A stretch of DNA of 64,000 nucleotides. Source: Shewanella acanthi. Its GTDB lineage: Bacteria; Pseudomonadota; Gammaproteobacteria; Enterobacterales; Shewanellaceae. The translations under genes were made by a program, and so were the position numbers. Below, piece by piece: positions 1 to 10,591 of this stretch. The DNA lies in contig NZ_CP080413.1 of the NCBI RefSeq assembly GCF_019457475.1, positions 930,001 through 994,000 of the forward strand. The letters are read 5' to 3'. The notes below the pieces were generated by a model, which was given only the letters and a program-made list of their open reading frames with translations, did not search any database and had not been told where the DNA came from. Position 1 is the first letter of the stretch, and the number at the start of each line of letters is the position of its first letter.

Positions 1-24
1 CAATCCATTTTTACACTGCATTAA
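1..24 (+). other. possible 3' end of an upstream gene cut by the window
   Basis: Frame 1 is open from the first base and ends at a TAA at 22-24, 12 bases before the rimI start. In E. coli rimI follows holD (DNA polymerase III psi subunit), so this could be the last codons of holD. Seven codons are too few to identify anything; the assignment rests on synteny alone. Confidence 0.25.
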
Positions 25-36
25 GTTGGATTTCCT

Positions 37-528
37 GTGATTAATCAATATCCCAAATTTCTGAATGATGGACTGCAACTCGTTAAGCTCGATGAGCGCG
101 ATCTCAGTCCCATGCTTGCCATCGAGAACAAGGCCCATTCACACCCGATGACTGAGGGCAACCTTGTCGACTGTTTTGGCCATTTGTACCGAGTTTTTGG
201 GCTTAAGCAGCATGATGGGCAGTTACTCGGCTTTGCAATTATTCAGCAGATTGTCGATGAGGTGACTTTGCTCGATATCTGTGTTGACCCTGAGTTGCAG
301 GGTAAGGGTTATGGAAGGTTGTTACTCGATGAAGTTATCGCCTCAGCCCATTCTTATTCCGCTGTGGTGGTGATGTTAGAAGTACGCGAATCAAACCTAA
401 GTGCGCGTGGGCTTTATCAAAAGCAGGGCTTTGTGGAAACTGGGCGTCGTAAGGACTACTACTCGACTCAAGACGGCAAGGAAGATGCCATTTTAATGGA
501 TTTAGCGCTCGTCAATCCTGCCCGCTAA
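37..528 (+). CDS. rimI: RimI-type ribosomal protein S18 alanine N-acetyltransferase
   Basis: A GNAT-fold acetyltransferase of 163 residues, close to the usual RimI length of about 150. RimI acetylates the N-terminal alanine of ribosomal protein S18 in the cytoplasm. The acetyl-CoA loop is visible as QGKGYG near residues 87-92, preceded by the beta strand LLDICVDP and followed by the C-terminal GLYQKQGF motif typical of GNAT proteins. The start is a GTG, with a weak GGA upstream at 29-31. It is convergent with lipA, with a shared terminator between them. Other GNAT specificities cannot be excluded from motifs alone. Confidence 0.85.
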   Translation: MINQYPKFLNDGLQLVKLDERDLSPMLAIENKAHSHPMTEGNLVDCFGHLYRVFGLKQHDGQLLGFAIIQQIVDEVTLLDICVDPELQGKGYGRLLLDEVIASAHSYSAVVVMLEVRESNLSARGLYQKQGFVETGRRKDYYSTQDGKEDAILMDLALVNPAR

Positions 529-547
529 ACCCCTACAAAAGAGACAT

Positions 548-575
548 AAAAAACAGCGCCTTGGCGCTGTTTTTT
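548..575. terminator. bidirectional rho-independent terminator between rimI and lipA
   Basis: Perfect stem ACAGCGCC / GGCGCTGT with a two-base centre, flanked by an A-run on the left and a T-run on the right. It can therefore stop both rimI (plus) and lipA (minus) transcripts. Confidence 0.9.
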
Positions 576-616
576 GTTGAGTCATTAAAGTGAAGTACTT
601 TTCTGAAACCGAAGTG

Positions 617-1582
617 TTATTTCACTTCTTTACCCTGTGCCTGAAGGTCGGCATGGTAGCTTGAGCGCACTAATGGGCCGCAAGCTGCGTGGGTAAAACC
701 TAATTCATCGGCAAGCGCCTTAAGCTCATCAAATTCCGCTGGTGGCACATAACGCTCAACCGGTAAGTGGAACTTAGACGGCTGCAGGTATTGGCCTAAT
801 GTCAGCATCTCAACCTTGTGCTCACGTAGGTCGCGCAGTACTTGGGCGATCTCTTCGTTAGTTTCACCAAGACCCATCATTAGGCCCGATTTAGTTGGCA
901 CATTTGGATGGCGCTCTTTAAAACGCTTGAGCAGATCTAAAGACCACTGATAGTTCGCACCTGGACGCGCTTTACGATAGTGCATTGGCGCTGTCTCTAG
1001 GTTGTGGTTGAAGACATCAGGCGGCTCAGTCGATAGGATATCGAGTGCGGCGTCGATACGACCACGGAAATCCGGCACTAAGATCTCGATCTTAATTTCA
1101 GGATTCAGCTTACGGATCTCACGGATACAGTCGGCGAAGTGCTGAGCACCGCCATCTCGCAGATCGTCACGGTCTACCGACGTAATTACCACGTATTTGA
1201 GCTTCATATCGCGGATGGTTTGTGCCAGTTTGACCGGCTCTTCCGCGTCAGGCTTCAATGGACGGCCATGGGCAACGTCGCAGAATGGGCAGCGGCGGGT
1301 ACAAATGGCACCCAAAATCATAAAGGTCGCAGTGCCGTGGTTGAAGCATTCTGCCAAGTTAGGGCAGGAGGCTTCTTCACAGACTGAGTGTAGACCGTTC
1401 GAGCGTAGGGCTTGCTTGATCTCTAAAATACGTTGATTAGATGCAGGTAGTTTGACCCTTAACCAATCGGGTTTACGTAACATGGTTTCGCGCTCAGAGG
1501 GCACGATTTTGACCGGAATACGCGATACCTTGTCGGCATCTCTTAACTTCACTCCGGGTTGTAAACGTTCAGGCCTATTCAT
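617..1582 (-). CDS. lipA: lipoyl synthase
   Basis: Radical-SAM enzyme that inserts two sulfur atoms at C6 and C8 of protein-bound octanoyl groups to make lipoate for 2-oxoacid dehydrogenases and the glycine cleavage system. Length 321 residues, as usual for LipA. Both iron-sulfur sites are complete: the auxiliary cluster cysteines C68, C73 and C79 (CX4CX5C) and the radical-SAM cysteines C94, C98 and C101 (CX3CX2C). It is the last gene of a ybeD-lipB-lipA run and overlaps lipB by four bases (ATGA), which suggests translational coupling with the enzyme that makes its substrate. Confidence 0.98.
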   Translation of the reverse strand: MNRPERLQPGVKLRDADKVSRIPVKIVPSERETMLRKPDWLRVKLPASNQRILEIKQALRSNGLHSVCEEASCPNLAECFNHGTATFMILGAICTRRCPFCDVAHGRPLKPDAEEPVKLAQTIRDMKLKYVVITSVDRDDLRDGGAQHFADCIREIRKLNPEIKIEILVPDFRGRIDAALDILSTEPPDVFNHNLETAPMHYRKARPGANYQWSLDLLKRFKERHPNVPTKSGLMMGLGETNEEIAQVLRDLREHKVEMLTLGQYLQPSKFHLPVERYVPPAEFDELKALADELGFTHAACGPLVRSSYHADLQAQGKEVK

Positions 1583-2238
1583 GACGCTGCTAATCCTTGA
1601 TGATGAACTAGATGTTGGTAGCCCAATAATTGGCTAAAGGTAATGATCAGTTGCTCGCCTGCTTCGACCACGGTTTGTGGGCCGCCAAGCTCCTTGCATT
1701 GTACCATTTCAAGGCCCGCATAACCGCAGGGGTTGATGCGACGAAACGGTGCTAAGTCCATATCGACATTGAGTGCCAGACCATGGAATGAGCAGCCTTT
1801 ACGGATCCTAAGTCCTAAAGAGGCAATTTTGCGCTCATCCACATAAACACCCGGCGCATCAGCTTTAGCGTAGGCATGGATGTCATATTGAGTCAGCATA
1901 TCAACAATGCTTTGCTCGATATGACTCACCAGTTGGCGGACGCCTACCTTGCTGCGTTTAATATCAATCAGGGGATAAGCCACTAACTGGCCAGGGCCGT
2001 GATAGGTCACTTGGCCACCGCGATCCACTTGAATAACAGGAATATCCCCAGGATTCAAAATATGTTCGCTTTTACCGGCTTGGCCTTGGGTAAATACGGG
2101 TGGGTGTTCAACGATCCACAGTTCATCTGGGCTGTTACTGTCACGAGTATCAGTGTAATGCTGCATGGCATGCCAAACTGATTCGTAATCCTGTTGTCCC
2201 AAATGTCGAATATGCAAAGTCGTGTCTTGCAAGGGCAA
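1579..2238 (-). CDS. lipB: octanoyl-[ACP]:protein N-octanoyltransferase
   Basis: Transfers octanoate from acyl carrier protein to lipoyl domains, the step before LipA. Length 219 residues. The active-site lysine (K137 in KIASLG) and catalytic cysteine (C171 in NPCGYAG) are both present, as is the [12 protein letters not shown] substrate loop. The start shown is a TTG at 2238 with a strong GGGGAG very close upstream. A second in-frame TTG at 2232 has better spacing from the same site and could be the true start, shortening the protein by two residues. Confidence 0.96.
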   Translation of the reverse strand: MPLQDTTLHIRHLGQQDYESVWHAMQHYTDTRDSNSPDELWIVEHPPVFTQGQAGKSEHILNPGDIPVIQVDRGGQVTYHGPGQLVAYPLIDIKRSKVGVRQLVSHIEQSIVDMLTQYDIHAYAKADAPGVYVDERKIASLGLRIRKGCSFHGLALNVDMDLAPFRRINPCGYAGLEMVQCKELGGPQTVVEAGEQLIITFSQLLGYQHLVHHQGLAAS

Positions 2239-2325
2239 CCTCTCCCCTAGAATTGAGTGGCGCTATTATACGCCTCTTAACCATAAATGTAAGACAGATC
2301 ACATTTCATGGCCTAGAGGTTCGCA

Positions 2326-2592
2326 TTAGAGTACGCGGCGTACGCCTTCGATTTTGGCAAGCTCAGTGTACAGTGTCTCTACATGGTCTTTACTGGTCAC
2401 TGTCACACGGATAGTCACTGAGTAGTAGCTGCCTTTACTCGATGCTTTTACTGTTGGGGAATAATCACCTGGCGCATGGCGCTGAACCACAGCAACTACT
2501 CGGTCGGTTAGGGCTTCATGGGCATCGCCAACCACTTTAAAGGGAAATGCGCAGGGGAACTCCATGAGTTCATCAAATTTCGTGTTTAACAT
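2326..2592 (-). CDS. ybeD: YbeD/DUF493 family small regulatory-fold protein
   Basis: 88-residue protein of the YbeD (DUF493) family, which has an ACT-like ferredoxin fold. It sits directly before lipB and lipA, as in E. coli, so a link to lipoate metabolism is often supposed; no enzyme activity is established. Visible family features are the N-terminal [12 protein letters not shown] stretch and the C-terminal KIEGVRRVL. It lies downstream of the dacA terminator, so ybeD-lipB-lipA probably has its own promoter. Confidence 0.92.
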   Translation of the reverse strand: MLNTKFDELMEFPCAFPFKVVGDAHEALTDRVVAVVQRHAPGDYSPTVKASSKGSYYSVTIRVTVTSKDHVETLYTELAKIEGVRRVL

Positions 2593-2709
2593 AGTTGTGT
2601 TCTAAAACCATTCGATTGAATCAATATGGTGACGATTATACCCGATTCAAGGGGGATTCCCAAACCAGTGGTGGTTAACAGAAATGAATGTCGCTTAAGG
2701 GGGCTTAAA

Positions 2710-2737
2710 ACAATAAAGCCACCCGAAGGTGGCTTTA
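2710..2737 (-). terminator. terminator after dacA
   Basis: Stem AAAGCCACC / GGTGGCTTT around a four-base CGAA loop (2715-2736). Read on the minus strand it ends in TTTATTG, 28 bases past the dacA stop. Confidence 0.8.
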
Positions 2738-2764
2738 AAGGTTGAGCTAACTTAGGGACAAATC

Positions 2765-3940
2765 TTAGCTAAACCAAGAGGCAAACATTTGCTTGAAGTA
2801 ATCAACCAGTTTGCTGAACCAGCTGCCTTCGTTGACTTCCTGCAGGGTTACCAGCGGGTATTGAGCAATGTCTTTACCATCTAATTGGAAGAATAGACGG
2901 CCTACCGTTTCACCTTTCGCTAATGGCGCATCTAGCGGTTTGGTTAATTCAAAATTAGCTTGTAAATCCTTAGCACGGCCGCGGCTGATGGTGATTGGTG
3001 TGTCAGTTGCCACACCTAAATCCACAGTTGGCTTGTCACCGTACCAAATTTGTTGGGTTACGAAGCTATCACCAGCCTTGTATGGGGTGACTGTTTCGAA
3101 AAAGCGGAAACCGTAGGTCAGAAGCTTTTTACTTTCTGCTTTACGGGCTGCTTCACTCTGAGTCCCCATTACCACAGAGATCAAACGCATGCCGTCCTTG
3201 GTGGCAGATGCCACTAAGTTATAGCCAGCGCCTGAAGTGTGGCCGGTTTTAATACCGTCTACATTCATGCTGTTATCCCACAATAAACCGTTACGGTTGT
3301 ACTGTTTGATACCGTTAAAAGTATAGAATTTCTCACTGTAAATTCGATATTCTTCAGGCACATCACGGATGAGTGCTGCGCCAAGAAGTGCCATATCGTA
3401 GGCAGTTGTTTTATGATTTTCTGAATCTAAACCATGGGAGTTTTCGAAGTAGCTGTCACGCATGCCTAGCTGTTTTGACCATGAGTTCATCATGTCAACG
3501 AACGCGCCTTCGGTACCGGCGATGTGTTCAGCCATCGCAACACAGGCATCGTTACCCGATTGGATGATAATACCGCGGTTTAAGTCAGCCACTTTGACTG
3601 TCTTACCCACTTCGATAAACATTTTTGAAGAGTCTGCAAAGTTTTTGCCCCAAGCGTTTTGACTAATGGTGACATCATCATCGGGCGATACGTTACCAGC
3701 TTTGATTTCTTGACCTATCACATAGCTGGTCATCATCTTAGTTAAGCTGGCAGGGTTTAAACTTTCGTAGGCATTTTCTTCAGCGATAATCTGCCCTGAA
3801 TAATAATCCATCAAGACGTATGCCTTGGCGGCAACAGTAGGAGCCTCAGGAGTGGCGATTGGCTGCGCGGCATAAACAGGAAGAGAAACACTTGAAATTA
3901 GCAGCAATGTTTTAATGGGACTTTTTACAAAATTCATCAT
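2765..3940 (-). CDS. dacA: D-alanyl-D-alanine carboxypeptidase (penicillin-binding protein 5/6)
   Basis: Periplasmic enzyme that trims the terminal D-alanine from peptidoglycan pentapeptides. From the start at 3940 (391 residues, close to the E. coli 403) it carries a signal peptide cleaved near residue 24 (VYA-AQ), the SLTK active-site motif (S65-K68), SGN (128-130) and KTG (231-233). A C-terminal beta-rich domain and an amphipathic tail (LVDYFKQMF) typical of membrane-anchored PBP5 follow. The reading frame extends 37 codons further upstream, but that extension would place charged residues before the signal peptide, so I reject it. An adjacent ATG at 3937 is equally possible. Confidence 0.95.
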   Translation of the reverse strand: MMNFVKSPIKTLLLISSVSLPVYAAQPIATPEAPTVAAKAYVLMDYYSGQIIAEENAYESLNPASLTKMMTSYVIGQEIKAGNVSPDDDVTISQNAWGKNFADSSKMFIEVGKTVKVADLNRGIIIQSGNDACVAMAEHIAGTEGAFVDMMNSWSKQLGMRDSYFENSHGLDSENHKTTAYDMALLGAALIRDVPEEYRIYSEKFYTFNGIKQYNRNGLLWDNSMNVDGIKTGHTSGAGYNLVASATKDGMRLISVVMGTQSEAARKAESKKLLTYGFRFFETVTPYKAGDSFVTQQIWYGDKPTVDLGVATDTPITISRGRAKDLQANFELTKPLDAPLAKGETVGRLFFQLDGKDIAQYPLVTLQEVNEGSWFSKLVDYFKQMFASWFS

Positions 3941-4099
3941 TAACTTGGCACGTCTTTTGGTTTGTATTGAAAGAAAATAGGCAAAAATAGCATTGCGATT
4001 ATACCACCCTTCGACAAAGGTTTTCAGTGAAGGTTCCTTCATCTGCGGCATTATTCAGCTATTATTCAACTAAATCGGTATCTTAGGCAATGGTGCTTA

Positions 4100-4960
4100 T
4101 TATTCTAAAACCATATAGCCTTCGGGATAGCCGTCTTGCTTAACTTTATTCAGCAATCTATCGGCAAGCTCGGTTTGGCCAATTGGTCCGAGTTGTAGTC
4201 TAAACATATTGTTTGTCGGTTGTACACGGGTCTTAACCTGATATTTCTTTTCCAGCTCCCTTGCCATCCTATTGAGCCTAAGTTGATCTTTTGAGGCGAC
4301 AAGCTGGATGTAGTGATTACCCGCAGGCTGAATACTGGCTATCGCCGATTCACTCGGGGTGCGGCTACCGACATAAATCACTTCAAGCTTAATTCTTGCC
4401 GTGCCTGTGCCTAACATATCGAGTTTATAAGCCGCGGCATAGGAGAGGTCCAGAATTCTGTCCGAGTGGAAAGGCCCGCGATCATTAATACGAATGATGA
4501 CCTGCTTATTGTTATCGAGGTTTGTTACCTTCGCATAACTGGGAAGCGGCAGTGTTTTATGGGCGCCAGACATGCCAAACATGTCGTAGGGCTCACCATT
4601 TGAGGTCTCGTAACCGTGGAATTTTTCGCCGTACCAAGAGGCTCGCCCCATTTCCACAAAGCCTTGGCCTGAATCTAACACATTATAAGATTCGCCATAT
4701 ACCGTATAGGGCTTATTGCCACGACGACTATAGGGTTCGTATTTTGGGGTGGCGTTCGGCACATGATCTACATTCGGGGGATTAAGGGGCATTTTGTCGT
4801 TTTTAAGCGCATATCGCCCCCTGTTGGGTTCCATGTTTTTGCCATTATTAGTACTGCCACCGCTGCCATTGTTTGTGGGCGCACGAGAGCTTGTACAGGC
4901 CGCTAATGCGAAACACAAACCTATGATAGCGACAAGTGACAGTTTATTTTTGATAGGCAT
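4100..4960 (-). CDS. rlpA: RlpA septal-ring lipoprotein (lytic transglycosylase family, SPOR domain)
   Basis: Outer-membrane lipoprotein of 286 residues with lipobox LAAC at 19-22, a proline/asparagine-rich linker, a double-psi beta-barrel domain around residues 105-195 (GRASWYGEKFHG, RINDRGPF, ILDLSYAAA) and a C-terminal SPOR domain from about 215 that binds denuded septal glycan. In Pseudomonas RlpA cleaves naked glycan strands; the E. coli protein is inactive, so activity here is not settled by the motif alone. It overlaps mltB upstream by 17 bases, consistent with a coupled operon. Confidence 0.93.
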   Translation of the reverse strand: MPIKNKLSLVAIIGLCFALAACTSSRAPTNNGSGGSTNNGKNMEPNRGRYALKNDKMPLNPPNVDHVPNATPKYEPYSRRGNKPYTVYGESYNVLDSGQGFVEMGRASWYGEKFHGYETSNGEPYDMFGMSGAHKTLPLPSYAKVTNLDNNKQVIIRINDRGPFHSDRILDLSYAAAYKLDMLGTGTARIKLEVIYVGSRTPSESAIASIQPAGNHYIQLVASKDQLRLNRMARELEKKYQVKTRVQPTNNMFRLQLGPIGQTELADRLLNKVKQDGYPEGYMVLE

Positions 4961-6002
4961 GCTGTTGTTTTAATTGTTGGCTAAATTGATAAACGGCCAT
5001 GGAATACAATGGGCTGCGATTATATCGTGTGATGACGTAGAAGTTATTTAGGCCAAGCCAATACTCCTTGCCGTCCGCTTGTTCAAGCTCAATCAATAAC
5101 GCTTTTTGCGATGCGTTGATATCCAGAGAATTTTTTAACACTAAACTCGGTGAAAGTATATCGGCAATTTTATAGTTAAGTTGTTCTCCCGCCCACACTT
5201 TTGCCATCGGAGCATTAGGACTGCGATTCACAAGTGGCAAGGCAACAGGCGCATGTAATTGCCAACCGTGTTGGTGGAAGTAATTTGCCACGCTGCCAAT
5301 GGCATCTTCTGGGCTTTTCAGTAAGTCGCGATTACCACTGCCGTCAAAGTCCACAGCATAGTGGCGGTAACTCGAAGGAATAAACTGACCATAACCCATG
5401 GCGCCGGCATAGGAGCCTTTTAGGCTATCGATATCTAAGTGTTCTTCGTTAACCAGTTTCATGAGTTCGCCAAATTCCTTGCGGAAAAAAGGCGCTCTTG
5501 GCTCGTAATAAAAGCCGAGGGTATACAGGGCATCAATAACTGGGTAAGTGCCGGTGAACTGGCCATAAAAGGTTTCGATACCGATAATGGCGACGATAAT
5601 TTCGGGTTCGACTTGATACTGGGTAGCTGCTTTAGCAATCGTCGCTTCGTGTTGTTTCCAGAAAGCTAACCCTGCTTGTAGGCGTTTATCGGTTAAGAAA
5701 ATGGGATAGTACACATGCCACGGTTTGGCTTCCCATGGGCGGGTTATCGCATCGATTACCTTTTGGTTGTAATTGGCTTTGGCCATAAACGCCTCGACTT
5801 CTTCTTGGGAGAAGCCCTGAGCCATCTGAGTTTGAATAAATTCTGTTTTTGCTGTCTCAAGGGGCGACGGTGCCGGATTCTGAGCGCTATCTTGGCTAGG
5901 CAGAGTGGTTTGAGTCGGTTCGTTTGCTGTTGAACAGGCGACTAGGTAAGTGCTGAGGCAAAGAAATCCCAAAGGAGCCAAATAAGCTCGAAAAAATGCC
6001 AT
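4944..6002 (-). CDS. mltB: membrane-bound lytic murein transglycosylase B
   Basis: Cleaves the MurNAc-GlcNAc bond in peptidoglycan with formation of the 1,6-anhydro product. 352 residues with a lipobox LVAC at 20-23, predicting an outer-membrane lipoprotein. The catalytic glutamate lies in GIETFYG (E143) and the substrate-binding region YAGAMGYGQFIPSSYR is intact. A proline/serine/threonine-rich linker follows the lipid anchor. It lies between rodA and rlpA, a position not occupied by mltB in E. coli, placing a wall hydrolase inside the elongation gene cluster. Confidence 0.94.
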   Translation of the reverse strand: MAFFRAYLAPLGFLCLSTYLVACSTANEPTQTTLPSQDSAQNPAPSPLETAKTEFIQTQMAQGFSQEEVEAFMAKANYNQKVIDAITRPWEAKPWHVYYPIFLTDKRLQAGLAFWKQHEATIAKAATQYQVEPEIIVAIIGIETFYGQFTGTYPVIDALYTLGFYYEPRAPFFRKEFGELMKLVNEEHLDIDSLKGSYAGAMGYGQFIPSSYRHYAVDFDGSGNRDLLKSPEDAIGSVANYFHQHGWQLHAPVALPLVNRSPNAPMAKVWAGEQLNYKIADILSPSLVLKNSLDINASQKALLIELEQADGKEYWLGLNNFYVITRYNRSPLYSMAVYQFSQQLKQQHAYQK

Positions 6003-6017
6003 TTAATATCCCTAAAA

Positions 6018-7121
6018 TTATCTGTCTACAAAACGTCTATGGGTATGAATACTCATGAGAATGCCAAACCCTGTCATCAATGTCAGCATCGAGGTGCCGC
6101 CATAACTGACCAAAGGCAAGGGAACACCTACTACGGGCAGAATACCCGAAACCATGCCGATATTCACAAAAACATACACGAAGAAAGTCAATGTGATACT
6201 ACCCGCAAGTAGTCGTGCAAAGCTGGTTTGTGCCCGAGAGGCGATAACCAGTCCGCGTCCGATAATATACAAGTACATGAGAAGCAGAATAATACTGCCA
6301 ATTAAACCGAACTCCTCACCAATCACGGCGAAAATGAAGTCAGTGTGTCGTTCAGGAATAAATTCTAATTGGGATTGGGTGCCATCGAGCCAGCCCTTGC
6401 CCCATAATCCGCCTGAGCCAATGGCAATTTTCGATTGAATGATGTGGTAGCCTGCACCGAGCGGATCCTTTTCGGGATCCAGTAAGGTCATTACCCGAGT
6501 TCTTTGGTAGTCGTGCATCAAGAAATACCAAAGGATCGGTAAAAAAGCTAATACGGCGGCAATAAAACCACCGACGATTATCCAGCTCATGCCCGATAAA
6601 AAAAGCACGAAGATGCCCGACGCGGCAACCAAAATCGAGGTGCCTAAATCCGGTTGCTTGGCAATTAACAGCGTCGGGACTAACAAAATAACCGCCGCAC
6701 CCGCAAGGTAACGTTTTTTAGGTGGCAGTGGGAATTTACTGATATACCAAGCCATGGTGATCGGGAAGGCGAGCTTAATCAACTCCGAGGGTTGGAATTC
6801 CATAAAACCCAGGTTTAACCAACGCTGGGCCCCTTTATTGATTTCACCGAAAAAGTGCACAGCAAGCAGTAACACAATTCCCGCAAGATAAATCGGCAGC
6901 GCCCAGCGTTTGAGCACTTCAGGGTTAATCTGCGCCATGGCAAACATAATGCCAAGGGAGAGGAAAATCCGCAGCAGTTGACGCTCCATCATGCCAAAGT
7001 CTTCACCACTGGCGGAGTAAATGACGAATAGCCCAAAGCCCATTACTGCGAATAGGCCAAGTAACAAGGGCAGGTCGATATGCATTCGCTGCCAAATATT
7101 TTGACGTGGTTGGGCACTCAT
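6018..7121 (-). CDS. rodA: RodA peptidoglycan glycosyltransferase (SEDS family)
   Basis: Polytopic inner-membrane SEDS polymerase that extends glycan strands from lipid II during cylinder growth, working with the transpeptidase MrdA. About ten hydrophobic segments are visible, with the SEDS signatures [14 protein letters not shown] and the C-terminal [16 protein letters not shown] use the ATG at 7121, which overlaps the mrdA stop as ATGA, giving 367 residues. The frame also opens five codons earlier at 7136. Confidence 0.96.
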   Translation of the reverse strand: MSAQPRQNIWQRMHIDLPLLLGLFAVMGFGLFVIYSASGEDFGMMERQLLRIFLSLGIMFAMAQINPEVLKRWALPIYLAGIVLLLAVHFFGEINKGAQRWLNLGFMEFQPSELIKLAFPITMAWYISKFPLPPKKRYLAGAAVILLVPTLLIAKQPDLGTSILVAASGIFVLFLSGMSWIIVGGFIAAVLAFLPILWYFLMHDYQRTRVMTLLDPEKDPLGAGYHIIQSKIAIGSGGLWGKGWLDGTQSQLEFIPERHTDFIFAVIGEEFGLIGSIILLLMYLYIIGRGLVIASRAQTSFARLLAGSITLTFFVYVFVNIGMVSGILPVVGVPLPLVSYGGTSMLTLMTGFGILMSIHTHRRFVDR

Positions 7122-8974
7122 GGTGTTGTTTTCCAAGTGTCTCTAAGCATGTATTCATCGAGCATCGCGCGGGCTACTGGTCCTGCGTTTGCACCACCCC
7201 AGCCAGCGTTTTCCATTACGACCGCCAGTACGATTTTCGGATCCTCATAGGGCGCGTAGGCAACGACGAGGGCGTTATCGCGAAAATGCTCGGCAATTTT
7301 GCTGGCATCGTATTTAGTGTTTTCGGCAACCCCAATTACCTGCGCAGTACCTGTTTTCATTGCTGCAGTATAGGGCGCATCGCTGAAACGAGACTTATGG
7401 GCAGTTTGACGCATCGCCTCATTAATAATATTCCAGTTACGCGGGTTTTTAAGCTCAATTGGCGGTAACTCATTAATTGGCGAGTCAATCTTGGCTGTAT
7501 TATCCTGCATGGATTTCAGCAGGTGCGGCGGATAGCGCTTGCCTTTATTAGCAAGAATCGCTGTGGCATTGGCGAGCTGCAGCGGCGTTGCGGTCCAATA
7601 GCCTTGACCAATCCCGACAGAAATGGTGTCACCGATATACCAAGCTTGATTGTATTTGAGGCGCTTCCAGTCTTTTGAGGGCATATTGCCGGCAGATTCT
7701 TCCAGAATATCAACCCCCGTATTTTGGCCGAAACCAAATTGCTCCATAAAGCGAGCGATGGAGTCGACGCCCATCTTGTAGGCTAATTCGTAAAAGTAAA
7801 TATCACAGGATTCAATGATTGCGCTGTAAACGTTTACCCAGCCGTGCCCCCAACGTTTCCAGTCACGGTATTTACGTTCAACCCCAGGGATTTGCCAAAA
7901 GCCTGGGTCCCAAACACGGGTGTGCTCATTTACGACTTTTTCATCTAAGCCTAGTAGCGCCATAATGGGTTTAACCGTCGACGCGGGAGCATACTGCCCT
8001 TGGGTAGCGCGGTTAATGAGAGGACGGGATTTGTCGTTGAGTAAGTTGCTGTAATCTTTGCTGTTAATTCCCTGAACAAACTGGTTAGGGTCATAACTTG
8101 GGCTCGACACTAAGGCTAAGATACCGCCATCGCGGGGATCGATTGCCACAATGGAACCTTTATGGCCCTTCAGTAGCTCAACGGCTTTTTGTTGTAATTG
8201 GAGATCTAGGGTTAAGTAAATATCCTGCCCCGGCTCTGGTGGCACAATTTTTAAAGTGCGAATGGCTCGGCCACGGTTGTTGACCTCCTCTTCTAGGTGA
8301 CCAGGTGAACCGTGAAGAAGTGATTCGTAATACTTTTCAATACCTTGCTTGCCTATGTCCTTCGTTGCTGCGTAATTTTTCCATTGATCGTTACGCTCCA
8401 ACTGGGCACGGTCGCGGGTGTTGATTTTACCTACGTAACCCAGCACGTGTGTGAGTTGGTAATCGAAGGGATAGTTACGCTTTAGACCCGCCTCAACAGA
8501 CACACCAGCAAAACGGTGTTGGTTAACGCTAAAAATCGCAACCTGCTCTTCAGTTAGCTGATTTTTTAAAGTTAAGGGCTTGAATCGACGGTGGAATTTC
8601 AAAGCGTCGGTAAAGCTTTCCCGCTCGTCTGGGCTGATTTCAATAATTTTGCCAAGTTCGTCCAAAGTTTCGGACATGTTGGCAATCTTTTCTGGGATCA
8701 GATCGAGGGAATAAAAGGGTTGGTTTTCGGCCAACAACACGCCATTGCGGTCGTAAATAAGACCACGACTTGGCGCAATGGGGACAACGCGAATTCGGTT
8801 ATCGTTAGAGCGGGTTTCATAATCCTTATAGGATTCAACCTGTAGGTGATACAGGTTGGTCACCAACACGCTTAACAGGGCGAAAACACAAAAAAAAGTG
8901 AATAGCGCACGGCGCTTAAACAGTGACGCCTCGGCGGCGTGGTCATGCATTGTTATCCGCTTTTTTGGCGACAC
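7118..8974 (-). CDS. mrdA: penicillin-binding protein 2, elongation transpeptidase
   Basis: Class B PBP of 618 residues that cross-links new peptidoglycan in the lateral wall. One N-terminal membrane helix (about residues 21-43) is followed by a dimerisation/pedestal region and a transpeptidase domain with STVK (S332 nucleophile), SCD (S389) and KTGTAQ. The start is a GTG at 8974 supported by GGAG about nine bases upstream; an ATG at 8950 lacks such a site. It is translationally coupled to rodA through a four-base overlap. Confidence 0.97.
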   Translation of the reverse strand: MSPKKRITMHDHAAEASLFKRRALFTFFCVFALLSVLVTNLYHLQVESYKDYETRSNDNRIRVVPIAPSRGLIYDRNGVLLAENQPFYSLDLIPEKIANMSETLDELGKIIEISPDERESFTDALKFHRRFKPLTLKNQLTEEQVAIFSVNQHRFAGVSVEAGLKRNYPFDYQLTHVLGYVGKINTRDRAQLERNDQWKNYAATKDIGKQGIEKYYESLLHGSPGHLEEEVNNRGRAIRTLKIVPPEPGQDIYLTLDLQLQQKAVELLKGHKGSIVAIDPRDGGILALVSSPSYDPNQFVQGINSKDYSNLLNDKSRPLINRATQGQYAPASTVKPIMALLGLDEKVVNEHTRVWDPGFWQIPGVERKYRDWKRWGHGWVNVYSAIIESCDIYFYELAYKMGVDSIARFMEQFGFGQNTGVDILEESAGNMPSKDWKRLKYNQAWYIGDTISVGIGQGYWTATPLQLANATAILANKGKRYPPHLLKSMQDNTAKIDSPINELPPIELKNPRNWNIINEAMRQTAHKSRFSDAPYTAAMKTGTAQVIGVAENTKYDASKIAEHFRDNALVVAYAPYEDPKIVLAVVMENAGWGGANAGPVARAMLDEYMLRDTWKTTP

Positions 8975-9033
8975 TTAAACTATCTCCAGCTGTTTCCGGG
9001 CAGGTGGTTGAGTCTCGAACACATCAAGAGCCA

Positions 9034-9504
9034 CTATTCTCTGTGATAAGGGTGATTGTTGTTGACGCTCCACGCGCGGTATAAGCTTTCTGCCACCACA
9101 ATCCGTACTAACGGATGGGGGAGGGTTAATGCCGATAGGCACCAACTTTGTTGGGCGGCTTCTTTACAGGCGGGGGCTAAGCCTTCAGGGCCTCCAACCA
9201 GCAAACTTACGTCACGGCCATCGAGTTGCCATTTGTTCATGGCTGTGGCAAGTTCAGGCGTTGTCCAGTTTTTGCCGGGCAGATCTAAGGTAACTATGTG
9301 GTTGCCCTTAGGAATGGCCGCCAGCATTTGCTCGCCTTCTTTTTGCAGGATACGAACGATATCGGCATTTTTTCCACGCTTACCCGCGGGGATCTCGATA
9401 AGTTCGAGTGCCATGTCTCGGGGAAAGCGGCGTTGGTATTCTTCAAAGCCGCAGGTCACCCAATCGGGCATCCGTGTCCCTACTGCGATTAGCTGTAACT
9501 TCAT
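9034..9504 (-). CDS. rlmH: 23S rRNA pseudouridine-1915 N3-methyltransferase
   Basis: SPOUT-class methyltransferase of 156 residues, the usual length, that methylates pseudouridine 1915 of 23S rRNA in the assembled 70S ribosome. The family signatures LLVGGPEG (SAM-binding knot) and [19 protein letters not shown] near the C-terminus are present. Its start overlaps the rsfS stop by one base (TAATG), as in many bacteria. Confidence 0.97.
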   Translation of the reverse strand: MKLQLIAVGTRMPDWVTCGFEEYQRRFPRDMALELIEIPAGKRGKNADIVRILQKEGEQMLAAIPKGNHIVTLDLPGKNWTTPELATAMNKWQLDGRDVSLLVGGPEGLAPACKEAAQQSWCLSALTLPHPLVRIVVAESLYRAWSVNNNHPYHRE

Positions 9505-9848
9505 TAGGCTTGCTTTTCTGACCAGAGCTTTTCAAGCTGGTAGAAATCACGGGTTTGATCTTGCATTACGTGCAGGATCACGTTGCCCATATCAACAAGA
9601 ACCCATTCGCTGCTGTCGCGGCCTTCGATACCGATAGGTGGAATACCAGCGGCTTTGGCTTCAAGCACGAGGTTTTCGGCGATAGCTTTCACGTGGGTTT
9701 TAGACGTACCAGAACAAATCACCATGTAATCGGTGATGTTTGATTGGTTGCTGACGTCGATAACCACTACGTCACGGGCTTTTAAATCGTCGATCTTGTC
9801 GACTACAAACTGCTTTAATTCGGCGCTCTGCACGCTGATGTACCTCAT
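9504..9848 (-). CDS. rsfS: ribosome silencing factor RsfS
   Basis: 114-residue DUF143/Iojap-family protein. It binds ribosomal protein uL14 on the 50S subunit and blocks subunit joining when nutrients are scarce. Diagnostic stretches are [21 protein letters not shown] and [14 protein letters not shown]. Located between nadD and rlmH, the standard position in gammaproteobacteria. Confidence 0.96.
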   Translation of the reverse strand: MRYISVQSAELKQFVVDKIDDLKARDVVVIDVSNQSNITDYMVICSGTSKTHVKAIAENLVLEAKAAGIPPIGIEGRDSSEWVLVDMGNVILHVMQDQTRDFYQLEKLWSEKQA

Positions 9849-9940
9849 TTATTTTAAATAGCGCGCTAGTATATCAGTCTTAGGCCGTGGAATACATTGG
9901 CTTAGGGGCTGAGATTGCCAAATCTGGCACAAAAAATCGT

Positions 9941-10582
9941 CTAAGAAAAATAAAGTCGTTGTTTTTGAATATATTCTAAGGTGATGGGTAAAAGTGCTTC
10001 TTCTGGGAGGTCCCCAAGCGCTAGGCGGCGGCGAATATCGGTAGACGAGATATCCTGCGGATTGACATCGACTGTGTATATTCGGCCATGACTAGGTTCT
10101 TGATTTGCTAACGATTGGTTTTGCATTGCAGGGGCTAAACGCTCGCTCAACACTTGCTGCATCGGATGCTCGGCTGGTAATAGCCAACCAGGCCTGCAAC
10201 ACACAACAATATTGGCTAATTCAAACAGTTGTTGCCATTGATACCAAGTGTTTAGCTGGATAAAGGAGTCCATCCCCATGATAAAAAAAAGCTCATCATT
10301 GGGATATAGGGTCTGTAATTCCTTCAGGGTCACAACGGTATACGAGGGGGTGTCGCGTTTCGCTTCGATATCGCAAAGCTCAAAGCCCTCAATTTGTGAG
10401 CATACCTGCGCTACCATTTCGAGGCGCTGCGCCGTGCTGGTGTTTACTTGCTTGTGCGGCGCAATATGGTTGGGCATTAACAGCAACTTATCAAGTTTAA
10501 GTGCGGTTTTTACCTCTAAACCGGGGCGAATATGGCCGTAGTGAATGGGGTCAAAGGTGCCCCCTAAAATCCCAATTCGCAT
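9941..10582 (-). CDS. nadD: nicotinate-nucleotide adenylyltransferase
   Basis: Adenylates nicotinate mononucleotide to deamido-NAD in NAD synthesis. 213 residues. The nucleotidyltransferase motif [11 protein letters not shown] (residues 7-17) and the C-terminal [10 protein letters not shown] are both intact. It follows holA with a nine-base gap, so co-transcription is likely; a 92-base gap separates it from rsfS. Confidence 0.97.
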   Translation of the reverse strand: MRIGILGGTFDPIHYGHIRPGLEVKTALKLDKLLLMPNHIAPHKQVNTSTAQRLEMVAQVCSQIEGFELCDIEAKRDTPSYTVVTLKELQTLYPNDELFFIMGMDSFIQLNTWYQWQQLFELANIVVCCRPGWLLPAEHPMQQVLSERLAPAMQNQSLANQEPSHGRIYTVDVNPQDISSTDIRRRLALGDLPEEALLPITLEYIQKQRLYFS

Positions 10583-10591
10583 AGGCTCTGC

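Noticed and set aside
3941..4051. N-terminal extension of dacA
   Set aside because: The extra 37 residues would bury the signal peptide; PBP5 homologues begin just before it.
9056..9637. Plus-strand open frame of 193 codons opposite rlmH and rsfS
   Set aside because: Covers two conserved minus-strand genes; the translation is Ser/Arg-rich with no recognisable motif.
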